This document shows, one piece after another, positions 43,755-52,341 of a stretch of 64,000 nt of DNA (positions are counted from its first letter, which is position 1; the number at the start of each line of letters is the position of its first letter). The notes below the pieces were generated by a model. It had not been told where the DNA came from and searched no databases. It worked only from the letters and a program-made list of their open reading frames with translations. Source of the DNA: Paenibacillus sp. YYML68 (GTDB taxonomy: Bacteria; Bacillota; Bacilli; Paenibacillales; NBRC-103111); the NCBI RefSeq assembly GCF_027923405.1, contig NZ_BQYI01000001.1, positions 2,396,501 to 2,460,500 of the forward strand, in the 5' to 3' direction. The translations under genes were made by a program, and so were the position numbers.

Positions 43755-46619
43755 ATGAAATTCGCGGTATTGGACTTCGAGACAACCGGCAGCACCGCTG
43801 CTGATCGAATTATTCAGGTTGGTCTCGCCATTGTCGAAAATATGGAAATTACAGACAGGTATACTTCACTCGTCAATCCGGGCATGAGTATACCTTCTTC
43901 TATTATTGCATTAACGGGTCTAACAGATGATATGGTTAAGGATGCACCAACATTGGATGAGGTGATGGCCGAGGTCGTGCCGCTGCTGCAGGATACTGCG
44001 CTAGTTGGGCACAATGTCGGCTTTGACCTCGCTTTTTTGCAGCGAGCGCTCGATGAATGCGGCTACTTCGCCTATGACGGCCGTACGCTCGATACGCTGG
44101 ATGTGCTGCGCGTCGTGTTCCCCGGCTTGTCCAGCCTGCAGCTGTCCATGGTGTGCAACGCGATGGGCATCGTGCATGACAGACCGCATCAAGCTGACAG
44201 TGATGCTGAGGTGACGGCACTCATCTGGCTCCGCTGTCTGGAGCGACTGCAGGCGATGCCGCTGCTCACGCTTCAGCGGATGGAGATGATCTTCGCCGAT
44301 TCCTCGAATGATTTCGGCTGGCTTGTACACGAGTTTGTACAGTATAAGGAGCAGCAGACGGCGGATCAAGCGGATGAGAAGTTTACGTTTCATAGACAAT
44401 TCGCACTCGCTGTGGACGATTGGGGCGACGAAGAGCCGATCCGTGACGAAGCGCAGGTGCAGTCGTTACCGGACACGTTCGAGTCGTTCTACACGCAGCT
44501 GCGCGAGTCACTGAAGCAGCGCTTCGCCTCCTACGAGGATCGGGAAGCGCAGGTCATCATGATCAACGAGGTCGAGAACGCGTTTCAGGACAGCCGACAT
44601 CTTCTCGTCGAAGCGGGGACTGGAACAGGGAAGTCGCTCGGCTACTTGATCCCTTCCTTATATTATGGCCTGAAGCATGAGAAGAAAGTAGTGGTCAGCA
44701 CCCATACGATTAACCTGCAGGAGCAGCTTCGGGAGCGTGATCTCCCGCTGCTGCACGATTTGTTCACGGTTCCGTTCCAGGCGTCTGTGCTGAAGGGGCG
44801 AAGCCACTACTTGTGTATGCGTAAGTTCGAGCATAAGCTGAACACGCTTGACTTCGAGAATGGGAAGGATGATCGGATTACAGCTGGTCAAATGCTCGTC
44901 TGGCTCGGAGAGACGAAGCGAGGAGACGAGGAAGAGCTATACTTCGCGAATAAGGGCAAGCAGTTCTGGCACACGGTGGAGAGCGATGCGGATTCGTGTC
45001 TGAATCGGGCTTGTCCGTGGTTCAAAAAATGCTTCTACCACCGCGCTCGACATGAGGCCAACAGCGCTGACGTTATCATTACGAATCATTCGTTATTATT
45101 CACCGATATGAAGGCGGAGAACCGGCTGCTCCCGGCATACAAGCATCTCGTTGTTGACGAGGCGCATCACTTCGAGGAAGTCGCGAGTAAGCATCTGGGG
45201 ATGGAGCTGCATTACCACCGCCTGATGAATACGCTTCATGCACTGTACAAGGATAGCCGCTCCGGGCAGCTGACAAGCCTACGGATCAAGCTGCAGCAGA
45301 CGTCGGAGGATCATCGAGCCGCGGCGTGGAGCGCTGAGCTGGATCGAGCTGTAGAGCCGCTGCTCGCGCTCAAGGAGGAATGGGAGCAGCTAACCGAGCT
45401 GCTGTACCAGCTGCTGGTCATGCGCAGTCAGGACAGCGCGCAGAGCGAAGGCAATGCGCTCGTCTACCGGCTCAAGAAGGATACGCTTCCAGAAGGCTGG
45501 GACAAGCTGGTACTCCTCGCGGAAAATATGCAGCTGCATTTCTCCGAGGCGCTGAAGAAGCTCGACAAGCTGGTGACGGAGCTGAAGGAAGCGCAGGACG
45601 AGTTCGACCTGCAAGGTCAGGTTACCGACCTCAGTGGTACGGTCAAGGATCTGCATAGGCACAAGGATGCGCTGCAGCTGTTCATGACGATGCCGGACGA
45701 CAACTCCGTCTATTGGCTGGAGGGCGGCACCTATAACAAAAACCGCTCGCTACAGCTTCATAGCGTGCCGATCGATGTCAGCTCGATGCTGAAGCAGCAC
45801 TTCTTCGAGCCGAAGGAAAGTGTCGTGCTGACGAGTGCAACGCTGTCCGTCGGCAAGTCGTTCGACTATACGTGCGAGCAGCTAGGGCTGCAGCCGAGCG
45901 CGCCGGAAGCGGAGCTGAAGACGGTCATGCTGCCGTCTCCGTTCAACTACAGGGAGCAGGCGCTGGTGGCGATTCCGCGCGACTTTCCGACGCTGCGTGG
46001 CGGCGCTTCTGGCGATAAGGAGTTCGTCGACGCACTCGTGCAGTCGCTTGCGGAGGTCGCACTCGAGACGCGCGGCCGTATGCTCGTGCTGTTCACGTCG
46101 AACCGTATGCTGCGTACGGTACACGGCAGCTTGAAGGATATGCTGTCGTCGTTCGGCATCAGCGTGCTCGGTCAAGGTGTCGACAGCAGCAATCGCAGCA
46201 AGCTGACACGCTTGTTCCAGAGTAGTCCGGAGTGCGTGCTGCTCGGCACCAGCAGCTTCTGGGAAGGTGTCGATATCCCTGGCGATGCGTTGATGTGTCT
46301 GGCGATCGTACGATTGCCGTTTCAGCCGCCTACACACCCGCTCGTTGAGGCGAAGATCGAGAAGGTGAAGCTGCGCAATCAGAATCCGTTCATGAAGCTA
46401 TCGGTGCCTCAGGCGGTCATTCGCTTCAAGCAAGGCTTCGGCAGACTGGTGAGAACGGCATCAGACAAGGGCATCGTCATTATTTACGACACACGGGTGA
46501 TTGATACGAACTATGGCAAATATTTCTTATATTCCTTGCCCGGCCCGAAGATCGAGCATATGCCCAGCAGCCAGCTCGTCCCGAGAATCAAGCAATGGAT
46601 GGAGGACAACCCCTCATGA
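43755..46619 (+). CDS. dinG: DinG-family exonuclease/helicase
   Basis: The 954-residue protein combines an N-terminal DnaQ-type 3'-5' exonuclease (about residues 1-165, with FAVLDFETTGS, LVGHNVGFDLAFL and PHQADSDAEVTA) with an XPD-like superfamily 2 helicase. The helicase has Walker A VEAGTGTGKSLGYL, DEAH box VVDEAHHFEEV and a late GFGRLVRTASDKG. The four-Cys region CLNRACPWFKKCFY resembles the iron-sulfur site of E. coli DinG. The fused form is typical of Bacilli. It overlaps rex by ATGA. Confidence 0.94.
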   Translation: MKFAVLDFETTGSTAADRIIQVGLAIVENMEITDRYTSLVNPGMSIPSSIIALTGLTDDMVKDAPTLDEVMAEVVPLLQDTALVGHNVGFDLAFLQRALDECGYFAYDGRTLDTLDVLRVVFPGLSSLQLSMVCNAMGIVHDRPHQADSDAEVTALIWLRCLERLQAMPLLTLQRMEMIFADSSNDFGWLVHEFVQYKEQQTADQADEKFTFHRQFALAVDDWGDEEPIRDEAQVQSLPDTFESFYTQLRESLKQRFASYEDREAQVIMINEVENAFQDSRHLLVEAGTGTGKSLGYLIPSLYYGLKHEKKVVVSTHTINLQEQLRERDLPLLHDLFTVPFQASVLKGRSHYLCMRKFEHKLNTLDFENGKDDRITAGQMLVWLGETKRGDEEELYFANKGKQFWHTVESDADSCLNRACPWFKKCFYHRARHEANSADVIITNHSLLFTDMKAENRLLPAYKHLVVDEAHHFEEVASKHLGMELHYHRLMNTLHALYKDSRSGQLTSLRIKLQQTSEDHRAAAWSAELDRAVEPLLALKEEWEQLTELLYQLLVMRSQDSAQSEGNALVYRLKKDTLPEGWDKLVLLAENMQLHFSEALKKLDKLVTELKEAQDEFDLQGQVTDLSGTVKDLHRHKDALQLFMTMPDDNSVYWLEGGTYNKNRSLQLHSVPIDVSSMLKQHFFEPKESVVLTSATLSVGKSFDYTCEQLGLQPSAPEAELKTVMLPSPFNYREQALVAIPRDFPTLRGGASGDKEFVDALVQSLAEVALETRGRMLVLFTSNRMLRTVHGSLKDMLSSFGISVLGQGVDSSNRSKLTRLFQSSPECVLLGTSSFWEGVDIPGDALMCLAIVRLPFQPPTHPLVEAKIEKVKLRNQNPFMKLSVPQAVIRFKQGFGRLVRTASDKGIVIIYDTRVIDTNYGKYFLYSLPGPKIEHMPSSQLVPRIKQWMEDNPS

Positions 46620-47236
46620 AGTCAATGAAAATATCTGAAGCGGTCGTCCGCCGTCTGCCTATCTATCTGCGATTCCTGAATGAGCTGAGCAAAAAAAATA
46701 TAGCCACTGTCTCTTCACAGGATCTTGGGCAGAAGCTCGATCTCAACCCGGCGCAAATTCGCAAGGATCTTGCCTATTTCGGTGAGTTCGGTAAAAAAGG
46801 GATCGGCTACGACGTTAATTATTTAATTGAGAAAATACGTCAAATATTGAAGATTGATAAAGTGATCCCGGTTGCGCTAGTCGGTGCAGGCAACCTGGGC
46901 CGTGCATTGTGCAATTATAACGCCTACTTGAAGGACAATATGAAGATCGTGGCCGTATTCGACGCGCATCACACGAAGGTCGGTGAATCGATCAACAATT
47001 TGAGAGTGAAGTCGATGTCAGAGCTTCCACATTGCGTGCGGTTGCATAAGGTTCGAATCGGTATTATTACGGTTCCGGCGACGGAGGCGCAGCAGGTTGC
47101 GAATCTGTTCGTCGAGGCAGGAGTCGAGGCGATTCTGAACTTCGCACCGATCATCCTCAAGGTGCCGCCTGATGTGCGCATTCATCATGCTGACTTTACA
47201 GCCGAGCTTCAGAGTTTGGCGTATTATTTAGAATAA
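46616..47236 (+). CDS. rex: Redox-sensing repressor Rex
   Basis: Rex senses the NADH/NAD ratio and represses fermentation and respiratory genes. The 206-residue protein has an N-terminal winged helix (RRLPIYLRFLNELSKKNIAT, then LGQKLDLNPAQIRKDLAYFG). A Rossmann domain carries VALVGAGNLGRALCNY. The start is ATG 46616 overlapping dinG's TGA. I saw no clear Rex operator before qcrA or rex. Confidence 0.94.
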   Translation: MKSMKISEAVVRRLPIYLRFLNELSKKNIATVSSQDLGQKLDLNPAQIRKDLAYFGEFGKKGIGYDVNYLIEKIRQILKIDKVIPVALVGAGNLGRALCNYNAYLKDNMKIVAVFDAHHTKVGESINNLRVKSMSELPHCVRLHKVRIGIITVPATEAQQVANLFVEAGVEAILNFAPIILKVPPDVRIHHADFTAELQSLAYYLE

Positions 47237-47245
47237 TGACTGTGA

Positions 47246-47291
47246 AGCCTGTGCCGCTGCCAAGACTTGCGTGCGGTACGGGCTTTTTTTT
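47246..47291 (+). terminator. Terminator between rex and the DUF47 gene
   Basis: A 12-position stem (47246-47257 with 47273-47284, two G-U pairs) is followed by T residues. It ends rex; a reverse transcript could also use it less well, as both genes converge here. Confidence 0.8.
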
Positions 47292-47295
47292 CTCA

Positions 47296-47916
47296 TTAAG
47301 AATACTTCATCACGATGCTGTTCAAAATATCGGCTACGTCCTCACACGCGTCCGTCGTCTCCTCTAGCCCCTCGTACAGCTCCTTAAGCTTGAAGTCATG
47401 ATACGGCTCCTTCGGGTTCGCGAATATGTCGCGCACCCCTTCACGCATCAGACGATCGGCCTCGTTCTCCAGCGCGTTAATCTGCACCGTATGCTCGGCG
47501 ATCTGAATGTACTTCTTCTTCGATAGCAGCTTGAAGGCGTCCAAGATATGCTGGCAGCTGTTCACGAGAACGGCAGAGAAGCTTCGCATGTGCTTATCGG
47601 TAAACGTAATGCTCAAATAGTCGAAGCGCGCGATCGATGCCTCTATGCCGTCGAGTACATCATCCAGCTTCGATGCAAGCTGCATCAGATCTTCACGGTC
47701 AATCGGTGTGACGGTAACTTTGCTCAGCTCTTGATAAATCTGATGCGTGATCTTGTCTCCTAGGTGCTCAAGCTCTTTAATCTCGGCGTTGTAGGAGGCG
47801 GGCGGCTCCGTTCCCATCATTGCATGTCTAAACCGTTGGGCAGCATGCAGCACGTTCTCGGAGGCTTTGATCAGCAGCAGTAAAAAATCGGTCTCATTTT
47901 TCTTCGTAAATAGCAT
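47296..47916 (-). CDS. DUF47 PhoU-like phosphate transport accessory protein
   Basis: The 206-residue helical protein belongs to the PhoU-like DUF47/TIGR00153 group (with LASKLDDVLDGIEASIARFD, LKELYEGLEETTDACEDVAD and ILNSIVMKY). Relatives usually lie beside a Pit phosphate transporter and modulate it. No transporter gene is adjacent here. It is transcribed toward rex, with GGGGGCCTCC-like sequence near its start at 47916. Confidence 0.87.
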   Translation of the reverse strand: MLFTKKNETDFLLLLIKASENVLHAAQRFRHAMMGTEPPASYNAEIKELEHLGDKITHQIYQELSKVTVTPIDREDLMQLASKLDDVLDGIEASIARFDYLSITFTDKHMRSFSAVLVNSCQHILDAFKLLSKKKYIQIAEHTVQINALENEADRLMREGVRDIFANPKEPYHDFKLKELYEGLEETTDACEDVADILNSIVMKYS

Positions 47917-48102
47917 CGGCGGAGGCCCCCCATCGAATCATGTTCTTCCTTAGTTTATGTGGAAGTCGTCTATAGTATGAGGGAGAGGGGCGCAATTCAA
48001 GGAATGAAGCTTGCTTTTGGCGCGTTGAAATTGTAAATTGTTAACGTGAAGACGAGCTTAACGGCTCGACAATGAGGTCGATGACGGAAAGGAACTAGCG
48101 GA

Positions 48103-49401
48103 ATGAAAAGAACGGTAATTACGAATGGCTTGTTCATCACGATGGATGAGCACAAGCCTCTGGTCAAGGGGTATATGGTAGTAGAGGGTAGCCGCATCGT
48201 TGCCATCGAGGAGGGGGCGCCAGAGCCAGCAGCTGTGTTCGATGAGACGATTGACGGCAGCGGAAAGCTGTACATGCCGGGCTTCGTCAATACGCACGGT
48301 CATGCGGCGATGTCGCTGCTGCGCGGCTATGGCGACGATCTGGCGCTGCAGGTGTGGCTGCAGGAGAAGATGTGGCCGATGGAGGCGAAGTTCACCGCTG
48401 CCGATGTGCGTGCAGGGACGAGTCTGTCGGTGCTCGAGATGCTGAAGGGTGGTACGACGACGTTCGTCGATATGTACGATCATATGAATCAGGTCGCGGA
48501 GGTAAGCAGAGACAGCGGCATACGTGCTTGCTTGACGCGCGGCGTCATCGGTCTGTGCCCGCGTGACGTGCAGGATGCAAAGCTGGCGGAGGCGGTGCAG
48601 TTCGCCCGTGACTGGCACGGACAGGCGGACGGACGCATTACGGCGATGATGTCGCCGCACGGACCGTACACATGCCCGCCGGATTACATCGAGCGCATCG
48701 TGCAGGCGGCGCATGACCTGAACCTGCCGCTCCATACGCATATGTCCGAGACGGCGCGCGAGGTGCAGGATAACGTTGACCAGTATGGCGTGCGTCCGGT
48801 GGAGCATCTGGAGAAGCTCGGCGTATTCTCACGTCCGACACTGCTCGCTCATGGCGTCCACTTGACCGACGAAGAGATCGCGGTGCTGAGCAAGTACGAT
48901 GTGCGCATCTCGCACAATCCGGGCAGCAACCTGAAGCTGGCGAGCGGGGTTGCGCGTGTACCTGAGCTTCTGAAGGCGGGTGTGCTCGTGTCGCTCGGTA
49001 CGGACGGCGCCGCTAGCAACAACAATCTTGATATGCTTGAGGAGATTCGTCTTGCCGCTCTGATCCACAAGGGTGTATCCGGTGATCCTGTCGCTGTATC
49101 GGCCGCGGAAGCGCTGCGCATGGGGACATTCGATGGAGCCAGATCAATCTGGCTTGAGGATGTCGGTACGCTGGCACCTGGAATGAAGGCGGACTTCATC
49201 GCACTTGATATCGATCAGCCGCATTATTATCCGCGTACGAGCATGATTTCTCACGTTGTATATTCCGGCAGCTCACGGGATGTCGTAGATGTATGCGTGG
49301 ATGGACGCTGGGTTGTGCGTGGCGGCGAGTGCTTGACGATGGACGAGGAACGCGTTCTATTCGAAGCACAGCAGGCATTCGAGCGTCTGACAGGCGTGTA
49401 G
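48103..49401 (+). CDS. mtaD: 5-Methylthioadenosine / S-adenosylhomocysteine deaminase
   Basis: This amidohydrolase deaminates MTA or SAH to the inosine forms, or acts on a related adenosine compound. The 432-residue protein has the metal HxH in FVNTHGHAAMSLLRGYGDDL, the conserved SPHGPYTCP, THMSETAREV, AHGVHL and LGTDGAASNNNLDMLEE with the metal Asp. It is divergent from the DUF47 gene. Family members vary in substrate, so the exact nucleoside is not certain. Confidence 0.88.
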   Translation: MKRTVITNGLFITMDEHKPLVKGYMVVEGSRIVAIEEGAPEPAAVFDETIDGSGKLYMPGFVNTHGHAAMSLLRGYGDDLALQVWLQEKMWPMEAKFTAADVRAGTSLSVLEMLKGGTTTFVDMYDHMNQVAEVSRDSGIRACLTRGVIGLCPRDVQDAKLAEAVQFARDWHGQADGRITAMMSPHGPYTCPPDYIERIVQAAHDLNLPLHTHMSETAREVQDNVDQYGVRPVEHLEKLGVFSRPTLLAHGVHLTDEEIAVLSKYDVRISHNPGSNLKLASGVARVPELLKAGVLVSLGTDGAASNNNLDMLEEIRLAALIHKGVSGDPVAVSAAEALRMGTFDGARSIWLEDVGTLAPGMKADFIALDIDQPHYYPRTSMISHVVYSGSSRDVVDVCVDGRWVVRGGECLTMDEERVLFEAQQAFERLTGV

Positions 49402-49446
49402 CTTAAGATGACTTGCGAGCCTGTCAGCTAAGGAGGGGCGAGTCTT

Positions 49447-49944
49447 ATGAGTAAATATTGGAAGTGGGGCCTTAGCTTCGCCGCGATGCTCGTTGCCTCG
49501 CTGCTCCTCATCAATTGGCTGTTTCACGTCATCTCCTCGGCAGAGTGGAATACGCAGCGTGCTGCGGTGCAGACCGCCTATGAGAAGACGGTGCTTGTGA
49601 AGACACACAAGGTAGAGCGCTTCGTCGGCGATCAGGCCTACACGGTCATTACCGGAGAGGACAAGGTGGGCCGAAGACTCTATGTATGGGTCGGCGATGA
49701 GGGCCTTCGTACGGAGCTGGCGGCCAATGGGCTTGACATCGAGGCAGTCAAGGCCAAGGTGCTGGAGAAACAGCCTCGTGCGCGCGTGCTGAGAGTGACG
49801 CCGGGCATACAGGGTGACAGGCTGATATGGGAAGTTTTTTATAAGCTAATACCGGAAGGGCAAAGCGACGAGCAGCACTTTTATGACTATTATACGTTTT
49901 ACGAAGGAAGCTGGATCGATACTTGGCGCTTAACTATACAATAG
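49447..49944 (+). CDS. ypmB: YpmB-type membrane protein (DUF5590)
   Basis: The 165-residue protein has one N-terminal membrane segment (about residues 8-29) and an external domain with PepSY-like halves (AAVQTAYEKTVLVKTHKVER and VKAKVLEKQPRARVLRVTPG). It resembles YpmB, found after dinG in Bacillus subtilis. Function unknown. A terminator follows at 49962. Confidence 0.83.
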   Translation: MSKYWKWGLSFAAMLVASLLLINWLFHVISSAEWNTQRAAVQTAYEKTVLVKTHKVERFVGDQAYTVITGEDKVGRRLYVWVGDEGLRTELAANGLDIEAVKAKVLEKQPRARVLRVTPGIQGDRLIWEVFYKLIPEGQSDEQHFYDYYTFYEGSWIDTWRLTIQ

Positions 49945-49961
49945 ACAGATCACACCGGAAG

Positions 49962-50003
49962 GCCGCATGGACTGCAATTGCGCAGCGCTGTGCGGCTTTT
50001 TTT
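49962..50003 (+). terminator. Terminator of ypmB
   Basis: GCCGCA (49962-49967) pairs with TGCGGC (49991-49996), with an inner CTGC/GCAG stem, followed by seven T residues. Confidence 0.85.
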
Positions 50004-50067
50004 GTGCTAGCTGACATGACGGCTGTCTACTTACCACTCATTACATGCGCGAAAGTGATAGATCATG

Positions 50068-50101
50068 TGATATACTTTCTGTACAGAAATGTTGATATAC
50101 T
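50068..50101 (+). promoter_or_regulatory. Palindromic operator between two extended -10 elements
   Basis: TGATATACT occurs at 50068-50076 and 50093-50101; each looks like an extended -10 (TGN then TATACT). Between them, 50076-50089, is a perfect 14-bp palindrome, TTTCTGTACAGAAA. The layout suggests a repressor or activator site for the downstream protease-like operon. No good -35 is present, which fits activator dependence or an extended -10. Confidence 0.5.
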
Positions 50102-50152
50102 ATTTCCGAATGCGTTCAGACCTACATTATATAGAAAGGGGGACGTCGACTG

Positions 50153-50686
50153 ATGAAGTTACGTCTCTTACCGGTAGTGCTAAGTGTTGTCATCTCGGCC
50201 TCGTTGTTGTTCGGAGGGTACTTCGCTTATCAGAGCTACGCGATGGAGAACCCGTTCGAGAAGGCGGTCAACGGTATTGCAGGAGTGGAGTTGGTGTCTT
50301 CCAAGCTCACCTCAAGCACGGCGGATGTTGAGCTGAAGCTCGAGGAGGGCCAAAGCTTGCGCGAGGTGTACCAGCATATTGAGGAACGCGGCAAGCAGGT
50401 GCTCGGTACACGTGGGCTGAAGGTGAAGGTAGTGAACGAATCGTCCTCCAGGCTAGATGGCTGGTGGTCGACCGTGTTGTTCGATGTAGCAGAGGCGATG
50501 GAGACGAAGCAGTATTCGGACATCCCGAAGACGCTTCATGAGCATGCAGGACGAGAGTCCGGCTTGTCGGCGTCGTCTGAAATCGACGAGAAGTTCGTCT
50601 ATGTAACGTTGACCGATGGACAATATCGTAAATATATGATGCTTCCTAGAACGCCTGCGACAATGGGGGTGTGGCCGAATGAGTAA
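50153..50686 (+). CDS. Single-pass membrane protein paired with an FtsH-like protease
   Basis: The 177-residue protein has an N-terminal membrane segment (about residues 4-24). Its external domain of about 150 residues has mixed strands and helices (for example VELKLEEGQSLREVYQHIEE). I do not recognise the family. The start is ATG 50153, after GAAAGGGGG. It overlaps the next gene by 8 bases, indicating coupled translation. Its topology could supply the outer domain that the downstream FtsH-like protein lacks. Confidence 0.75.
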   Translation: MKLRLLPVVLSVVISASLLFGGYFAYQSYAMENPFEKAVNGIAGVELVSSKLTSSTADVELKLEEGQSLREVYQHIEERGKQVLGTRGLKVKVVNESSSRLDGWWSTVLFDVAEAMETKQYSDIPKTLHEHAGRESGLSASSEIDEKFVYVTLTDGQYRKYMMLPRTPATMGVWPNE

Positions 50687-52184
50687 ATACGGCAAAGAAA
50701 TATTGATCGGCACCGTGCCGGTCGTCATCGTTTTTTTGTACTTCCTTGGCGTTAATATTATTCCGATCGTATTCATGACCGTGATCCTTGGCACGTTCCT
50801 GTACATGAACCGTGCTCGTAATGGCATGGGAGTTGGTAGTGACCGTAAGAGCCGCGCCGCTGCAACGCCGAGCTACTTGACGTTCGACGATATCGGCGGT
50901 CAAGAGCGGGCGAAGCGGGAGCTGAAGGAGGCGCTTGACTTTCTTATCCGATATGACGACATTAAGCGTCTTGGTATTCGCCCACTGAAGGGAATGCTGC
51001 TGACCGGCCCGCCTGGAACGGGAAAAACGTTAATGGCGAAGGCATCCGCGCATTATACGAACTCCATCTTCCTCGCTGCATCAGGCAGTGAGTTCGTCGA
51101 GATGTATGTCGGTGTCGGCGCGAGCCGGGTACGCGACCTGTTCAAGGAAGCCCGCACTCGTGCGCAGAAGGAGAACAAGGACAGCGCAATCATCTTCATC
51201 GACGAAATTGATGTCATCGGTGGTAAGCGCGACGGCGGTCAGCAAAAAGAGTACGATCAGACGCTGAACCAGCTGCTCACTGAGATGGACGGCATTCATA
51301 CGTCCGAGAGTCCGCGTGTCTTGATTATGGCGGCGACGAATCGTAAGGAAATGCTGGACAGCGCGCTGCTGCGTCCGGGACGCTTCGACCGTCACATTGA
51401 GGTTGATCTGCCTGACAAGAAGGCCCGTCTTCATATTCTAAACATTCATGCGAAAAATAAACCGATGGCTGAGGATGTTAATCTGGAGCTCATTGCACAG
51501 GAAACGTTCCAATTCTCCGGTGCGCAGCTGGAGAGCGTCATGAACGAGGCCGCGATCTATGCGATGCGCGAGGAGCTGGAGACGATTCAGCAGAGGCATC
51601 TGTCGCTCGCCGTCGATAAGGTCATGCTCGGAGAGAAGACGGATCGCGAATCGACGAAGGAGGAGCGTGACCGTGTCGCTCTTCACGAGCTGGGTCACGC
51701 GATCGTCGCGGAGCGGGTTCGCCCTGGCTCGGTATCGCAAGTATCGCTCAGTCCACGCGGCAAGGCGCTAGGCTTCGTTAGACACAACCCGCAGTCGGAC
51801 CAGTACTTGTATACGAAGGAGCAGATTGAGGAGCAAATCATGATTGCGCTTGGCGGCTCTGTAGCAGAGGAGATGTTCTACGGCGGACGAAGCACAGGCT
51901 CTCGCAACGACTTCGAGCAGTCTCTGCAGATGGTGCGTACGATGATGGATTCGGGCTTGACCCGACTTGGCATCATTGACCGCTCCATGGTGACGAAGCA
52001 GGAGCTGATGAAGGAGAATGGAGCGATTCTGGAAGACCTTACAGGCCGCACGAGGGAGCTGCTTGAGCTGCATCGTCCTGTGTTCGAGCAGTCGCTTGAG
52101 ATATTGATTGCCGAAGAGGTGCTGTCAGGCGAACAATTCAGACAGCTGCTGGCTCAGCATAGTAAAGTCGAGCAAATCGCTTGA
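50679..52184 (+). CDS. FtsH-like membrane AAA protease without external domain
   Basis: The 501-residue protein starts with two hydrophobic helices (about residues 8-23 and 26-44) with almost no loop between them. The AAA domain has LTGPPGTGKTLMAKAS (Walker A), AIIFIDEIDVIGGKRDGG (Walker B), and the second region of homology in LLRPGRFDRHIEVDLP. The M41 protease domain has the zinc site ALHELGHAIVAE (about residue 336) and the third-ligand region STGSRNDFEQSLQM. All catalytic residues are present. FtsH proper has an external domain of about 75 residues between its helices; it is absent here, so this is a paralogue. Confidence 0.9.
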   Translation: MSKYGKEILIGTVPVVIVFLYFLGVNIIPIVFMTVILGTFLYMNRARNGMGVGSDRKSRAAATPSYLTFDDIGGQERAKRELKEALDFLIRYDDIKRLGIRPLKGMLLTGPPGTGKTLMAKASAHYTNSIFLAASGSEFVEMYVGVGASRVRDLFKEARTRAQKENKDSAIIFIDEIDVIGGKRDGGQQKEYDQTLNQLLTEMDGIHTSESPRVLIMAATNRKEMLDSALLRPGRFDRHIEVDLPDKKARLHILNIHAKNKPMAEDVNLELIAQETFQFSGAQLESVMNEAAIYAMREELETIQQRHLSLAVDKVMLGEKTDRESTKEERDRVALHELGHAIVAERVRPGSVSQVSLSPRGKALGFVRHNPQSDQYLYTKEQIEEQIMIALGGSVAEEMFYGGRSTGSRNDFEQSLQMVRTMMDSGLTRLGIIDRSMVTKQELMKENGAILEDLTGRTRELLELHRPVFEQSLEILIAEEVLSGEQFRQLLAQHSKVEQIA

Positions 52185-52202
52185 GAATGAAAGCTAATGC
52201 GG

Positions 52203-52230
52203 GGCAATCCGGTCGGATCGCCTCTTTTTT
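52203..52230 (+). terminator. Terminator of the FtsH-like operon
   Basis: A stem of about 8 bp with one mismatch (52203-52210 with 52215-52222) is followed by CTCTTTTTTT. Confidence 0.75.
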
Positions 52231-52341
52231 TCGTAAAATCGGTCTAAATGAAAAAAAATGAGCCGAACCTGCAACTTTTTTGCCGAATGAGAGTCTAATA
52301 GAGTAATAGATTTTGTCAAATTATGAGGCTCGAGGTGCAGG

